From Amblyomma americanum (lineage: Eukaryota > Arthropoda > Arachnida > Ixodida > Ixodidae), in the NCBI RefSeq assembly GCF_052857255.1, contig NC_135504.1, positions 146,718,121 to 146,782,120 on the forward strand: DNA of 64,000 nt. Direction: 5' to 3'. The notes under the pieces were generated by a model. The model was not told where the DNA came from and made no database searches. It saw only the letters and a program-made list of their open reading frames with translations. Shown here piece by piece: positions 1-10,700 of the stretch. Position numbers and translations under genes: made by a program. The number at the start of each line of letters is the position of its first letter. The first letter of the stretch is position 1.

Positions 1-258
1 GCTTGTTTCGTTGTATTAGGCACGAATACATGCTTTTCGCGCAGTTATAAGAGAAAAAGTTTAGACGCGTATCAGAGGAACACTTGTAAAACCGATGTGT
101 TGTGATTTAGCTCGTTTCGGTCTAAAACAGCTTGTTTCGTTGTATTAAGCAAGAATACATGCTTTTCGCTCAGTTATAAGAGAAAAAGTTTTGACGCGTA
201 TCAGAGGAACACTTGTAAAACCGATGTGTTGTGATTTAGCTCGTTTCGGTCTAAAACA

Positions 259-358
259 GCTTGTTTCGCGCAGTTTTAAGAGAAAAAGTTTTGACGCGTG
301 TCACAGGGACACTTGTAAAACCGATGTGTTCAGATTTACCTCGTTTCGGTCTAAAACA
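259..358 (+). repeat. 100-bp short monomer (first of eight)
   Basis: GCTTGTTTCG runs straight into CGCAGTT, so bases 11-39 of the normal monomer are missing. The lost 29 bp lie between two copies of TTTCG, which points to deletion between short direct repeats. The same deletion is found at 1660, 3706, 9363, 13848, 57800, 59200 and 61246 and nowhere else that I saw. It therefore arose once and spread by amplification of the higher-order unit. Because 100 is not a multiple of three, it shifts the reading frame and creates the longest open frames in the array. Confidence 0.93.
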
Positions 359-1134
359 GCTTGTTTCGCTGTATTAAGCAAGAATACATGTTTTCGCGCA
401 GTTATAAGAGAAAAAAGTTTTGAAGCGTATCAGAGGAACACTTGTAAAACCGATGTGTTGCGATTTAGCTCGTTTCGGTCTAAAACAGCTTGTTTCGCTG
501 TATTAAGCAAGAATACATGCTTTTCGCGCAGTTATAAGAGAAAAAGTTTTGACGCGTGTCACAGGGACACTTGTAAAACCGATGTGTTGTGATTTAGCTC
601 GTTTCGGTCTAAAGCAGCTTGTTTCGTTGTATTAAGCAAGAATACATGCTTTTCGCGCAGTTATAAGAGAAAAAGTTTTGACGCGTATCAGAGGAACACT
701 TGTAAAACCGATGTGTTCAGATTTAGCTCGTTTCGGTCTAAAACAGCTTGTTTCGTTGTACTGAGCACGAATACATGCTTTTCGCACAGTTATAAGAGAA
801 AAAGTTTAGACGCGTATCAGAGGAACACTGGTAAAACCGATGTGTTGTGATTAACCTCGTTTCGGTCTAAAACAGCTTGTTTCGTTGTATTAAGCAAGAA
901 TACATGCTTTTCGCGCAGTTATAAGGGAAAAAGATTTGACGCGTATCAGAGGAACACTTGTAAAGCCGATGTGTTGTGATTTATCTCGATATCGGTCTAA
1001 AACAGCCTGTTTCGCTGTATTAAGCAGGAATACATTCTTTTCGCGCAGTTATAAGAGAAAAAGTTTTAAAGGCGTGTCACAGGGACACTTGTAAAACCGA
1101 TGTGTTCAGATTTACCCCGTTTCGGTCTAAAACA

Positions 1135-1272
1135 GCTTGTTTCGTTCGTCTAATAGACTAAACACGAATACATGCTTTTCGCGCAGTTATAAGAGAAAAA
1201 AGTTTTGACGCGTATCAGAGGCACACGTGTAAAACCGATGTGTTGTGATTTAGCTCGTTTCGGTCTAAAACA
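1135..1272 (+). repeat. 138-bp monomer with 8-bp duplication (first of eight)
   Basis: After GCTTGTTTCGTT this monomer reads CGTCTAATAGACTAAACACG, where related monomers read AGACTAAGCACG. An 8-bp near-duplicate of AGACTAAT has been added. The same feature, usually as CGACTAATAGACTAAACACG, is found near 2545, 4593, 8202, 10250, 58686, 60086 and 62133. It always sits as the tenth monomer of the 11-mer order, directly after the TTTACCCCG monomer. It is a good diagnostic tag for the higher-order unit. Confidence 0.88.
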
Positions 1273-1401
1273 GCTTGTTTCGCTGTATTAAGCAAGAATA
1301 CGTGCTTTTCGCGCAGTTATAAGAGAAAAAGATTTGACGCGTGTCACAGGGACACTTGTAAAACCGATGTGTTCAGATCTAGATCGTTTTGGTGTAAAAC
1401 A

Positions 1402-2802
1402 GCTTGTTTCGTTGTATTAGGCACGAATACATGCTTTTCGCGCAGTTATAAGAGAAAAAGTTTAGACGCGTATCAGAGGAACACTTGTAAAACCGATGTG
1501 TTGTGATTTAGCTCGTTTCGGTCTAAAACAGCTTGTTTCGTTGTATTAAGCAAGAATACATGCTTTTCGCGCAGTTATAAGAGAAAAAGTTTTGACGCGT
1601 ATCAGAGGAACATTTGTAAAACCGATGTGTTGTGATTTAGCTCGTTTCGGTCTAAAACAGCTTGTTTCGCGCAGTTATAAGAGAAAAAGTTTTGACGCGT
1701 GTCACAGGGACACTTGTAAAACCGATGTGTTCAGATTTACCTCGTTTCGGTCTAAAACAGCTTGTTTCGCTGTATTAAGCAAGAATACATGTTTTCGCGC
1801 AGTTATAAGAGAAAAAAGTTTTGAAGCGTATCAGAGGAACACTTGTAAAACCGATGTGTTGCGATTTAGCTCGTTTCGGTCTAAAACAGCTTGTTTCGCT
1901 GTATTAAGCAAGAATACATGCTTTTCGCGCAGTTATAAGAGAAAAAGTTTTGACGCGTGTCACAGGGACACTTGTAAAACCGATGTGTTGTGATTTAGCT
2001 CGTTTCGGTCTAAAGCAGCTTGTTTCGTTGTATTAAGCAAGAATACATGCTTTTCGCGCAGTTATAAGAGAAAAAGTTTTGACGCGTATCAGAGGAACAC
2101 TTGTAAAACCGATGTGTTCAGATTTAGCTCGTTTCGGTCTAAAACAGCTTGTTTCGTTGTATTGAGCACGAATACATGCTTTTCGCACAGTTATAAGAGA
2201 AAAAGTTTAGACGCGTATCAGAGGAACACTGGTAAAACCGATGTGTTGTGATTAACCTCGTTTCGGTCTAAAACAGCTTGTTTCGTTGTATTAAGCAAGA
2301 ATACATGCTTTTCGCGCAGTTATAAGGGAAAAAGATTTGACGCGTATCAGAGGAAAACTTGTTAAGCCGATGTGTTGTGATTTATCTCGATATAGGTCTA
2401 AAACAGCCTGTTTCGCTGTATTAAGCAGGAATACATTCTTTTCGCGCAGTTATAAGAGAAAAAGTTTTAAAGGCGTGTCACAGGGACACTTGTAAATCCG
2501 ATGTGTTCAGATTTACCCCGTTTCGGTCTAAAACAGCTTGTTTCGTTCGACTAATAGACTAAACACGAATACATGCTTTTCGCGCAGTTATAAGAGAAAA
2601 ACGTTTTGACGCATATCAGAGGAACACTTGTAAAACCGATGTGTTGTGATTTAGCTCGTTTCGGTCTAAAACAGCTTGTTTCGCTGTATTAAGCAAGAAT
2701 ACGTGCTTTTCGCGCAGTTATAAGAGAAAAAGTTTTGACGCGTGTCACAGGGACACTTGTAAAACCGATGTGTTTAGATCTAGCTCGTTTTGGTGTAAAA
2801 CA
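1402..2802 (+). repeat. 11-monomer higher-order repeat, copy 2 (1,401 bp)
   Basis: This repeats 1-1401 monomer for monomer at exactly 1,401 bp. The short monomer recurs at 1660 (first copy 259) and the 8-bp duplication near 2545. Scattered single-base differences are visible. One example is AGGAAAACTTGTTAAGCC near 2351 where copy 1 has AGGAACACTTGTAAAGCC. Another is TTTAGATCTAG near 2774 where copy 1 has TTCAGATCTAG. The copies are therefore close but not identical. The second half also belongs to the left copy of the 5,657-bp duplication. Confidence 0.92.
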
Positions 2803-4766
2803 GCTTGTTTCGTTGTATTAAGCACGAATACATGCTTTTCGCGCAGTTATAAGAGAAAAAGTTTAGACGCGTATCAGAGGAACACTTGTAAAACTGATGT
2901 GTTGTGATTTAGCTCGTTTCGGTCTAAAACAGCTTGTTTCGTTGTATTAAGCAAGAATACATGCTTTTCGCGCAGTTATAAGAGAAAAAGTTTTGACGCG
3001 TATCAGAGGAACACTTGTAAAACCGATGTGTTGTGATTTAGCTCGTTTGGGTCTAAAACAGCTTGTTTCGTTGTATTAAGCAAGAATACATGCTTTTCGC
3101 GCAGTTATAAGAGAAAACGTTTTGACGCGTGTCACAGGGACACTTGTAAAACCGATGTGTTCAGATTTACCTCGTTTCGGTCTAAAACAGCTTGTTTCGC
3201 TGTATTAGGCAAGAATACATGCTTTTCGCGCAGTTATAAGAGAAAAAGTTTTGACGCGTGTCACAGGGACACTTGTAAAACCGATGTGTTGTGATTTAGC
3301 TCGTTTCGGTCTAAAACAGCTTGTTTCGTTGTATTAAGCAAGAATACATGCTTTTCGCGCAGTTATAAGAGAAAAAGTTTTGACGCGTATCAGAGGAACA
3401 CTTGTAAAACCGATGTGTTGTGATTTAGCTCGTTTCGGTCTAAAACAGCTTGTTTCGCTGTATTAAGCAAGAATACATGCTTTTCGCGCAGTTATAAGAG
3501 AAAAAGTTTTGACGCGTGTCACGGGACACTTGTAAAACCGATGTGTTCAGATTTAGCTCGTTTCGGTCTAAAACAACTTGTTTCGTTGTATTAAGCACGA
3601 ATACTTGCTTTTCGCGCAGTTACAGGAGAAAAAAGTTTTGACGCGTATCAGAGGAACACTTGTAAAACCGATGTGCTGTGATTTAGCTCGTTTCGGTCTA
3701 AAACAGCTTGTTTCGCGCAGTTATAAGAGAAAAAGTTTTGACGCGTGTCACAGGGACACTTGTAAAACCGATGTGTTCAGATTTACCTCGTTTCGGTCTA
3801 AAACAGCTTGTTTCGTTGAACTAAGCACGAATACATGCTTTTCGCGCAGTTATAAGAGAAAAAAGTTTTGAAGCGTATCAGAGGAACACTTGTAAAACCG
3901 ATGTGTTGCGATTTAGCTCGTTTCGGTCTAAAACAGCTTGTTTCGCTGTATTAAGCAAGAATACATGCTTTTCGCGCAGTTATAAGAGAAAAAGTTTTGA
4001 CGCGTGTCACAGGGACACTTGTAAAACCGATGTGTTGTGATTTAGCTCGTTTCGGTCTAAAGCAGCTTGTTTTGTTGTATTAAGCAAGAATACATGCTTT
4101 TCGCGCAGTTATAAGAGAAAAAGTTTTGACGCGTATCAGAGGAACACTTGTAAAACCGATGTGTTCAGATTTAGCTCGTTTCGGTCTAAAACAGCTTGTT
4201 TCGTTGTATTGAGCACGAATACATGCTTTTCGCACAGTTATAAGAGAAAAAGTTTAGACGCGTATCAGAGGAACACTGGTAAAACCGATGTGTTGTGATT
4301 AACCTCGTTTCGGTCTAAAACAGCTTGTTTCGTTGTATTAAGCAAGAATACATGCTTTTCGCGCAGTTATAAGGGAAAAAGATTTGACGCGTATCAGAGG
4401 AACACTTGTAAAGCCGATGTGTTGTGATTTATCTCGATATCGGTCTAAAACAGCCTGTTTCGCTGTTTTAAGCAGGAATACATTCTTTTCGCGCAGTTAT
4501 AAGAGAAAAAGTTTTAAAGGCGTGTCACAGGGACACTTGTAAAACCGATGTGTTCAGATTTACCCCGTTTCGGTCTAAAACAGCTTGTTTCGTTCGACTA
4601 ATAGACTAAACACGAATACATGCTTTTCGCGCAGTTATAAGAGAAAAAAGTTTTGACGCATATCAGAGGAACACTTGTAAAACCGATGTGTTGTGATTTA
4701 GCTCGTTTCGGTCTAAAACAGCTTGTTTCGCTGTATTAAGCAAGAATACGTGCTTTTCGCGCAGTT
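2803..4766 (+). repeat. 16-monomer form of the higher-order repeat, truncated at its end
   Basis: This starts like the 11-mer, with the type that has TTTAGACGCG. It then carries five extra 129-bp monomers before the 100-bp short monomer at 3706. The short monomers at 1660 and 3706 are therefore 2,046 bp apart, which is 1,401 + 5 x 129. The remaining monomers follow the 11-mer order, including the TCGATATCGG monomer and the 8-bp duplication near 4593. The last monomer is interrupted at about 4767, where GCAGTTATAAGAG is shortened to GCAGTTAGAG and the sequence switches to another subfamily (TTGTAATACC, GATTTGGCTCG). Confidence 0.85.
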
Positions 4767-4800
4767 AGAGAAAAAGTTTTGACGCGTGTCACAGGGACAC

Positions 4801-5700
4801 TTGTAATACCGATGTGTTGTGATTTGGCTCGTTTCGGTCTAAAACAGCTTGTTTCGTTGTATTAAGCAAGTATACATGCTTTTCGCGCAGTTATAAGAGA
4901 AAAAGATTTGACGCGTATCAGAGGAACACTTGTAAAGCCGATGTGTTGTGATTTAGCTCGTTTCGGTCTAAAACAGCTTGTTTCGCTGTAATAAGCAGGA
5001 ATACATGCTTTTCGCGCAGTTATAAGAGAAGTTTTAAAGGCGTGTCACAGAGACACTTGTAAAACCGATGTGTTGTGATTTAGCTCGTTTCGGTCTAAAA
5101 CAGCTTGTTTCGCTGTATTAAGCAAGAATACGTGCTTTTCGCGCAGTTATAAGAGAAAAAGTTTTGACGCGTGTCACAGGGACACGTGTAAAACCGACGT
5201 GTTCAGATCTAGCTCGTTTCGGTCTAAAACAACTTGATTCGTTGTATTAAGCACGAATACATGCTTTTCGCGCAGTTATAAGAGAAAAAGTTTTGACGAG
5301 TATCACGTGGATACTTGTAAAACCGATGCGTTCAGATACAACTCGTTTCGGTCTAAAACAGCTTGTTTCGTTTTATTAAGCACGAATACATGCTTTTCGC
5401 GCAGTTATAAGAGAAAACGTTTTGACGCGTATCAGAGGAACACTTGTAAAACCGATGTGTTGTGATTTAACTCGTTTCGGTCTAAAACAGCTTGTTTCGC
5501 TGTATTAAGCAAGAATACATGCTTTTCGCGCAGTTATAAGAGAAAAAGTTGTGACGCGTGTCACAGGAACACTTGTAAAACCGATGTGTTCAGATTTAGC
5601 TCGTTTCGGTCTAAAACAGCTTGTTTCGTTGTATTAAGCACGAATACATGCTTTTCGCGCAGGTATAAGAGAAAAAGTTTTAAAGGCATGTCACAGGGAC
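4801..5700 (+). repeat. ~0.9-kb segment repeated at 6204-7108
   Basis: About seven monomers here recur at an offset of 1,403, rising to 1,408 after a small A-tract deletion near 5030. Shared markers in order are TTGTAATACC, GATTTGGCTCG, CAAGTATACATGC, AAAGCCGATG, AGAGACACTTG, ACACGTGTAAAACCGACG, GTATCACGTGGATAC and GATGCGTTCAGATACAACTCG. The segments differ at several bases and end points differ, so this is an older copy than the 5,657-bp duplication that contains both. Both recur again near 10458 and 11861. Confidence 0.75.
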
Positions 5701-6135
5701 ACTTGTAAAACCGATGTGTTCAGATTTACCTCGTTTCGGTCTAAAACAGCTTGTTTCGTTGTAATAAGCAAGAATGCATGCTTTTCGCGCAGTTATAAGA
5801 GAAAAAGTTTAGACGCGTATCAGAGGAACACTTGTAAAACCGATGTGTTGTGATTTAGCTCGTTTCGGTCTAAAACAGCTTGTTTCGTTGTATTAAGCAA
5901 GAATACATGATTTTCGCGCAGTTATAAGAGTAAAAGTTTTGACGCGTATCAGAGGACCCCTTGTAAAACCGATGTGTTGTGATTTAGCTCGTTTCGGTTT
6001 TAAACAGCTTGTTTCGTTGTATTAAGCAAGAATACATGCTTTTCGCGCAGTTATAAGAGAAAAAGTTTTGAGGCGTATCAGAGGAACACTTGTAAAACCG
6101 ATGTGTTGTGATTTAGCTCATTCCGGTCTAAAACA

Positions 6136-6249
6136 GCTTGTTTCGCTGTATTAAGCAAGAATACATGCTTTTCGCGCAGTTATTAGAGAAAAAGTTTTGA
6201 CACTTGTAATACCGATGTGTTGTGATTTGGCTCGTTTCGGTCTTAAACA
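6136..6249 (+). repeat. ~114-bp monomer with 15-bp deletion (example)
   Basis: AGTTTTGACACTTGT replaces the normal stretch in which GCGTATCAGAGGAAC lies between TTGAC and ACTTG, so 15 bp are missing. The deletion recurs with its TTTTGAC at about 6195, 11852, 15039, 15412, 16560, 19773, 20146, 21034, 24899, 25142, 31850, 35714, 39708, 43443, 46786, 51683, 55419 and 63480. It is nearly always followed by the same linked changes: TAATACC, GATTTGGCTCG, CAAGTATACATGC and, in the next monomer, AAAGATTTGACG with TAAAGCCGATG. Three copies (35714, 46786, 51683) carry one extra A, reading GACAACTTG. Confidence 0.85.
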
Positions 6250-7732
6250 GCTTGTTTCGTTGTATTAAGCAAGTATACATGCTTTTCGTGCAGTTATAAG
6301 AGAAAAAGATTTGACGCGTATCAGAGGAACACTTGTAAAGCCGATGTGTTGTGATTTAGCTCGTTTCGGTCTAAAACAGCTTGTTTCGCTGTATTAAGCA
6401 GGAATACATGCTTTTCGCGCAGTTATAAGAGAAAAAGTTTTAAAGGCGTGTCACAGAGACACTTGTAAAACCGATGTGTTGTGATTTAGCTCGTTTCGGT
6501 ATAAAAAAGCTTGTTTCGCTGTATTAAGCAAGAATACGTGCTTTTCGCGCAGTTATAAGAGAAAAAGTTTTGACGCATGTCACAGGGACACGTGTAAAAC
6601 CGACGTGCTCAGATCTAGCTCGTTTCGGTCTAAAACAGCTTGATTCGTTGTATTAAGCACGAATACATGCTTTTCGCGCAGTTATAAGAGAAAAAGTTTT
6701 GACGAGTATCACGTGGATACTTGTAAAACCGATGCGTTCAGATACAACTCGTTTCGGTCTAAAACAGCTTGTTCCGTTTTATTAAGCACGAATACATGCT
6801 TTTCGCGCAGTTATAAGAGAAAAAGTTTTGACGCATATCAGAGGAACACTTGTAAAACCGATGTGTTGTGACTTAACTCGTTTCGGTCTAAAACAGCTTG
6901 TTTCGCTGTATTAAGCAAGAATACATTCTTTTCGCGCAGTTATAAGAGAAAAAGTTGTGACGCGTGTCACAGGGACACTTGTAAAACCGATGTGTTCAGA
7001 TTTAGCTCGTTTCGGTCTAAAACAGCTTGTTTCGCTGTATTGAGCAGGAATACATGCTTTTCGCGCAGTTATAAGAGAAAAAGTTTTAAAGGCGTGTCAC
7101 AGGGACACTTGTAAAACCGATGTGTTCAGATTTACCCTGTTTCGGTCTAAAACAGCTTGTTTCGTTAGACTAAGCACGAATACATGCTTTTCGCGCAGTT
7201 ATAAGAGAAAAAAAGTTTTGACGCGTATCAGAGGAACACTTGTAAAACCGATGTGTTGTGATTTAGCTCGTTTCGGTCTAAAACAGCTTGTTTCGCTGTA
7301 TTAAGCAAGAATACGTGCTTTTCGCGCAGTTATAAGAGAAAAAGTTTTGACGCGTGTCACAGGGACACTTGTAAAACCGATGTGTTCAGATCTAGCTCGT
7401 TTTGGTGTAAAACAGCTTGTTTCGTTGTATTAGGCACGAATACATGCTTTTCGCGCAGTTATAAGAGAAAAAGTTGTGACGCGTGTCACAGGGACACTTG
7501 TAAAACCGATGTGTTCAGATTTAGCTCGTTTCGGTCTAAAACAGCTTGTTTCGCTGTATTAAGCAGGAATACATGCTTTTCGCGCAGTTATAAGAGAAAA
7601 AGCTTTAAAGGCGTGTCACAGGGACACTTGTAAAACCGATGTGTTCAGATTTACCCCGTTTCGGTCTCAAACAGATTGTTTCGTTAGACTAAGCACGAAT
7701 ACATGCTTTTCGCGCAGTTATAAGAGAAAAAA

Positions 7733-10700
7733 GTTTTGACGCGTATCAGAGGAACACTTGTAAAACCGATGTGTTCAGATTTAGCTCGTTTCGGTCTAAA
7801 ACAGCTTGTTTCGTTGTATTGAGCACGAATACATGCTTTTCGCACAGTTATAAGAGAAAAAGTTTAGACGCGTATCAGAGGAACACTGGTAAAACCGATG
7901 TGTTGTGATTAACCTCGTTTCGGTCTAAAACAGCTTGTTTCGTTGTATTAAGCAAGAATACATGCTTTTCGCGCAGTTATAAGGGAAAAAGATTTGACGC
8001 GTATCAGAGGAAAACTTGTTAAGCCGATGTGTTGTGATTTATCTCGATATAGGTCTAAAACAGCCTGTTTCGCTGTATTAAGCAGGAATACATTCTTTTC
8101 GCGCAGTTATAAGAGAAAAAGTTTTAAAGGCGTGTCACAGGGACACTTGTAAATCCGATGTGTTCAGATTTACCCCGTTTCGGTCTAAAACAGCTTGTTT
8201 CGTTCGACTAATAGACTAAACACGAATACATGCTTTTCGCGCAGTTATAAGAGAAAAACGTTTTGACGCATATCAGAGGAACACTTGTAAAACCGATGTG
8301 TTGTGATTTAGCTCGTTTCGGTCTAAAACAGCTTGTTTCGCTGTATTAAGCAAGAATACGTGCTTTTCGCGCAGTTATAAGAGAAAAAGTTTTGACGCGT
8401 GTCACAGGGACACTTGTAAAACCGATGTGTTTAGATCTAGCTCGTTTTGGTGTAAAACAGCTTGTTTCGTTGTATTAAGCACGAATACATGCTTTTCGCG
8501 CAGTTATAAGAGAAAAAGTTTAGACGCGTATCAGAGGAACACTTGTAAAACTGATGTGTTGTGATTTAGCTCGTTTCGGTCTAAAACAGCTTGTTTCGTT
8601 GTATTAAGCAAGAATACATGCTTTTCGCGCAGTTATAAGAGAAAAAGTTTTGACGCGTATCAGAGGAACACTTGTAAAACCGATGTGTTGTGATTTAGCT
8701 CGTTTGGGTCTAAAACAGCTTGTTTCGTTGTATTAAGCAAGAATACATGCTTTTCGCGCAGTTATAAGAGAAAACGTTTTGACGCGTGTCACAGGGACAC
8801 TTGTAAAACCGATGTGTTCAGATTTACCTCGTTTCGGTCTAAAACAGCTTGTTTCGCTGTATTAGGCAAGAATACATGCTTTTCGCGCAGTTATAAGAGA
8901 AAAAGTTTTGACGCGTGTCACAGGGACACTTGTAAAACCGATGTGTTGTGATTTAGCTCGTTTCGGTCTAAAACAGCTTGTTTCGTTGTATTAAGCAAGA
9001 ATACATGCTTTTCGCGCAGTTATAAGAGAAAAAGTTTTGACGCGTATCAGAGGAACACTTGTAAAACCGATGTGTTGTGATTTAGCTCGTTTCGGTCTAA
9101 AACAGCTTGTTTCGCTGTATTAAGCAAGAATACATGCTTTTCGCGCAGTTATAAGAGAAAAAGTTTTGACGCGTGTCACGGGACACTTGTAAAACCGATG
9201 TGTTCAGATTTAGCTCGTTTCGGTCTAAAACAACTTGTTTCGTTGTATTAAGCACGAATACTTGCTTTTCGCGCAGTTACAGGAGAAAAAAGTTTTGACG
9301 CGTATCAGAGGAACACTTGTAAAACCGATGTGCTGTGATTTAGCTCGTTTCGGTCTAAAACAGCTTGTTTCGCGCAGTTATAAGAGAAAAAGTTTTGACG
9401 CGTGTCACAGGGACACTTGTAAAACCGATGTGTTCAGATTTACCTCGTTTCGGTCTAAAACAGCTTGTTTCGTTGAACTAAGCACGAATACATGCTTTTC
9501 GCGCAGTTATAAGAGAAAAAAGTTTTGAAGCGTATCAGAGGAACACTTGTAAAACCGATGTGTTGCGATTTAGCTCGTTTCGGTCTAAAACAGCTTGTTT
9601 CGCTGTATTAAGCAAGAATACATGCTTTTCGCGCAGTTATAAGAGAAAAAGTTTTGACGCGTGTCACAGGGACACTTGTAAAACCGATGTGTTGTGATTT
9701 AGCTCGTTTCGGTCTAAAGCAGCTTGTTTTGTTGTATTAAGCAAGAATACATGCTTTTCGCGCAGTTATAAGAGAAAAAGTTTTGACGCGTATCAGAGGA
9801 ACACTTGTAAAACCGATGTGTTCAGATTTAGCTCGTTTCGGTCTAAAACAGCTTGTTTCGTTGTATTGAGCACGAATACATGCTTTTCGCACAGTTATAA
9901 GAGAAAAAGTTTAGACGCGTATCAGAGGAACACTGGTAAAACCGATGTGTTGTGATTAACCTCGTTTCGGTCTAAAACAGCTTGTTTCGTTGTATTAAGC
10001 AAGAATACATGCTTTTCGCGCAGTTATAAGGGAAAAAGATTTGACGCGTATCAGAGGAACACTTGTAAAGCCGATGTGTTGTGATTTATCTCGATATCGG
10101 TCTAAAACAGCCTGTTTCGCTGTTTTAAGCAGGAATACATTCTTTTCGCGCAGTTATAAGAGAAAAAGTTTTAAAGGCGTGTCACAGGGACACTTGTAAA
10201 ACCGATGTGTTCAGATTTACCCCGTTTCGGTCTAAAACAGCTTGTTTCGTTCGACTAATAGACTAAACACGAATACATGCTTTTCGCGCAGTTATAAGAG
10301 AAAAAAGTTTTGACGCATATCAGAGGAACACTTGTAAAACCGATGTGTTGTGATTTAGCTCGTTTCGGTCTAAAACAGCTTGTTTCGCTGTATTAAGCAA
10401 GAATACGTGCTTTTCGCGCAGTTAGAGAAAAAGTTTTGACGCGTGTCACAGGGACACTTGTAATACCGATGTGTTGTGATTTGGCTCGTTTCGGTCTAAA
10501 ACAGCTTGTTTCGTTGTATTAAGCAAGTATACATGCTTTTCGCGCAGTTATAAGAGAAAAAGATTTGACGCGTATCAGAGGAACACTTGTAAAGCCGATG
10601 TGTTGTGATTTAGCTCGTTTCGGTCTAAAACAGCTTGTTTCGCTGTAATAAGCAGGAATACATGCTTTTCGCGCAGTTATAAGAGAAGTTTTAAAGGCGT

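Larger units (their letters stand above)
1..1401 (+). repeat. 11-monomer higher-order repeat, copy 1 (1,401 bp)
   Basis: Eleven distinguishable monomers, starting at 1, 130, 259, 359, 488, 617, 746, 875, 1005, 1135 and 1273, form a unit that repeats at offset 1,401. Each has its own markers. The third is the 100-bp short form. The fourth has GAAGCG instead of GACGCG. The seventh has CGCACAG and GATTAACC. The eighth has AAGGGAAAAAGATTTG and TCTCGATATCGG. The ninth has TTTTAAAGGCG and TTTACCCCG. The tenth has an 8-bp duplication and AGGCACACGTG. The eleventh has AGATCTAGATCGTTTTGG. Types A and B follow the order A A B A B A A A B A B. The window may cut into a longer run of this HOR on the left. 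Confidence 0.93.
2076..7732 (+). repeat. 5,657-bp tandem duplication, left unit
   Basis: Every rare marker checked recurs at +5,657: GTTAAGCC with TCGATATAGG near 2351-2395, GAAAACG near 3114, CTTGCTTTTCGCGCAGTTAC near 3604, GTTAGAGAAAAAG near 4765, GATTTGGCTCG near 4820, and GGTATAAAAAAGC near 6509. No difference was found in the stretches compared. Exact ends are uncertain by a few tens of bases because neighbouring monomers are alike. The unit contains the end of the second 11-mer, the truncated 16-mer and two related ~0.9-kb segments. Confidence 0.9.

Noticed and set aside
41..60. TTATAAG near the A tract as a TATA box
   Set aside because: It is present in nearly every monomer with no downstream gene, so there is no evidence of promoter function.
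191..592. Open frames of 60-133 codons on the + strand throughout the window (also 1592-1993, 57732-58133, 59132-59533, 61178-61579 and many shorter ones)
   Set aside because: They are translations of the satellite monomer. They repeat with the same 43-residue period, begin and end at arbitrary points of the monomer, contain no recognisable domain, and the longest exist only because a 100-bp monomer shifts the frame. No promoter or coding context is seen.
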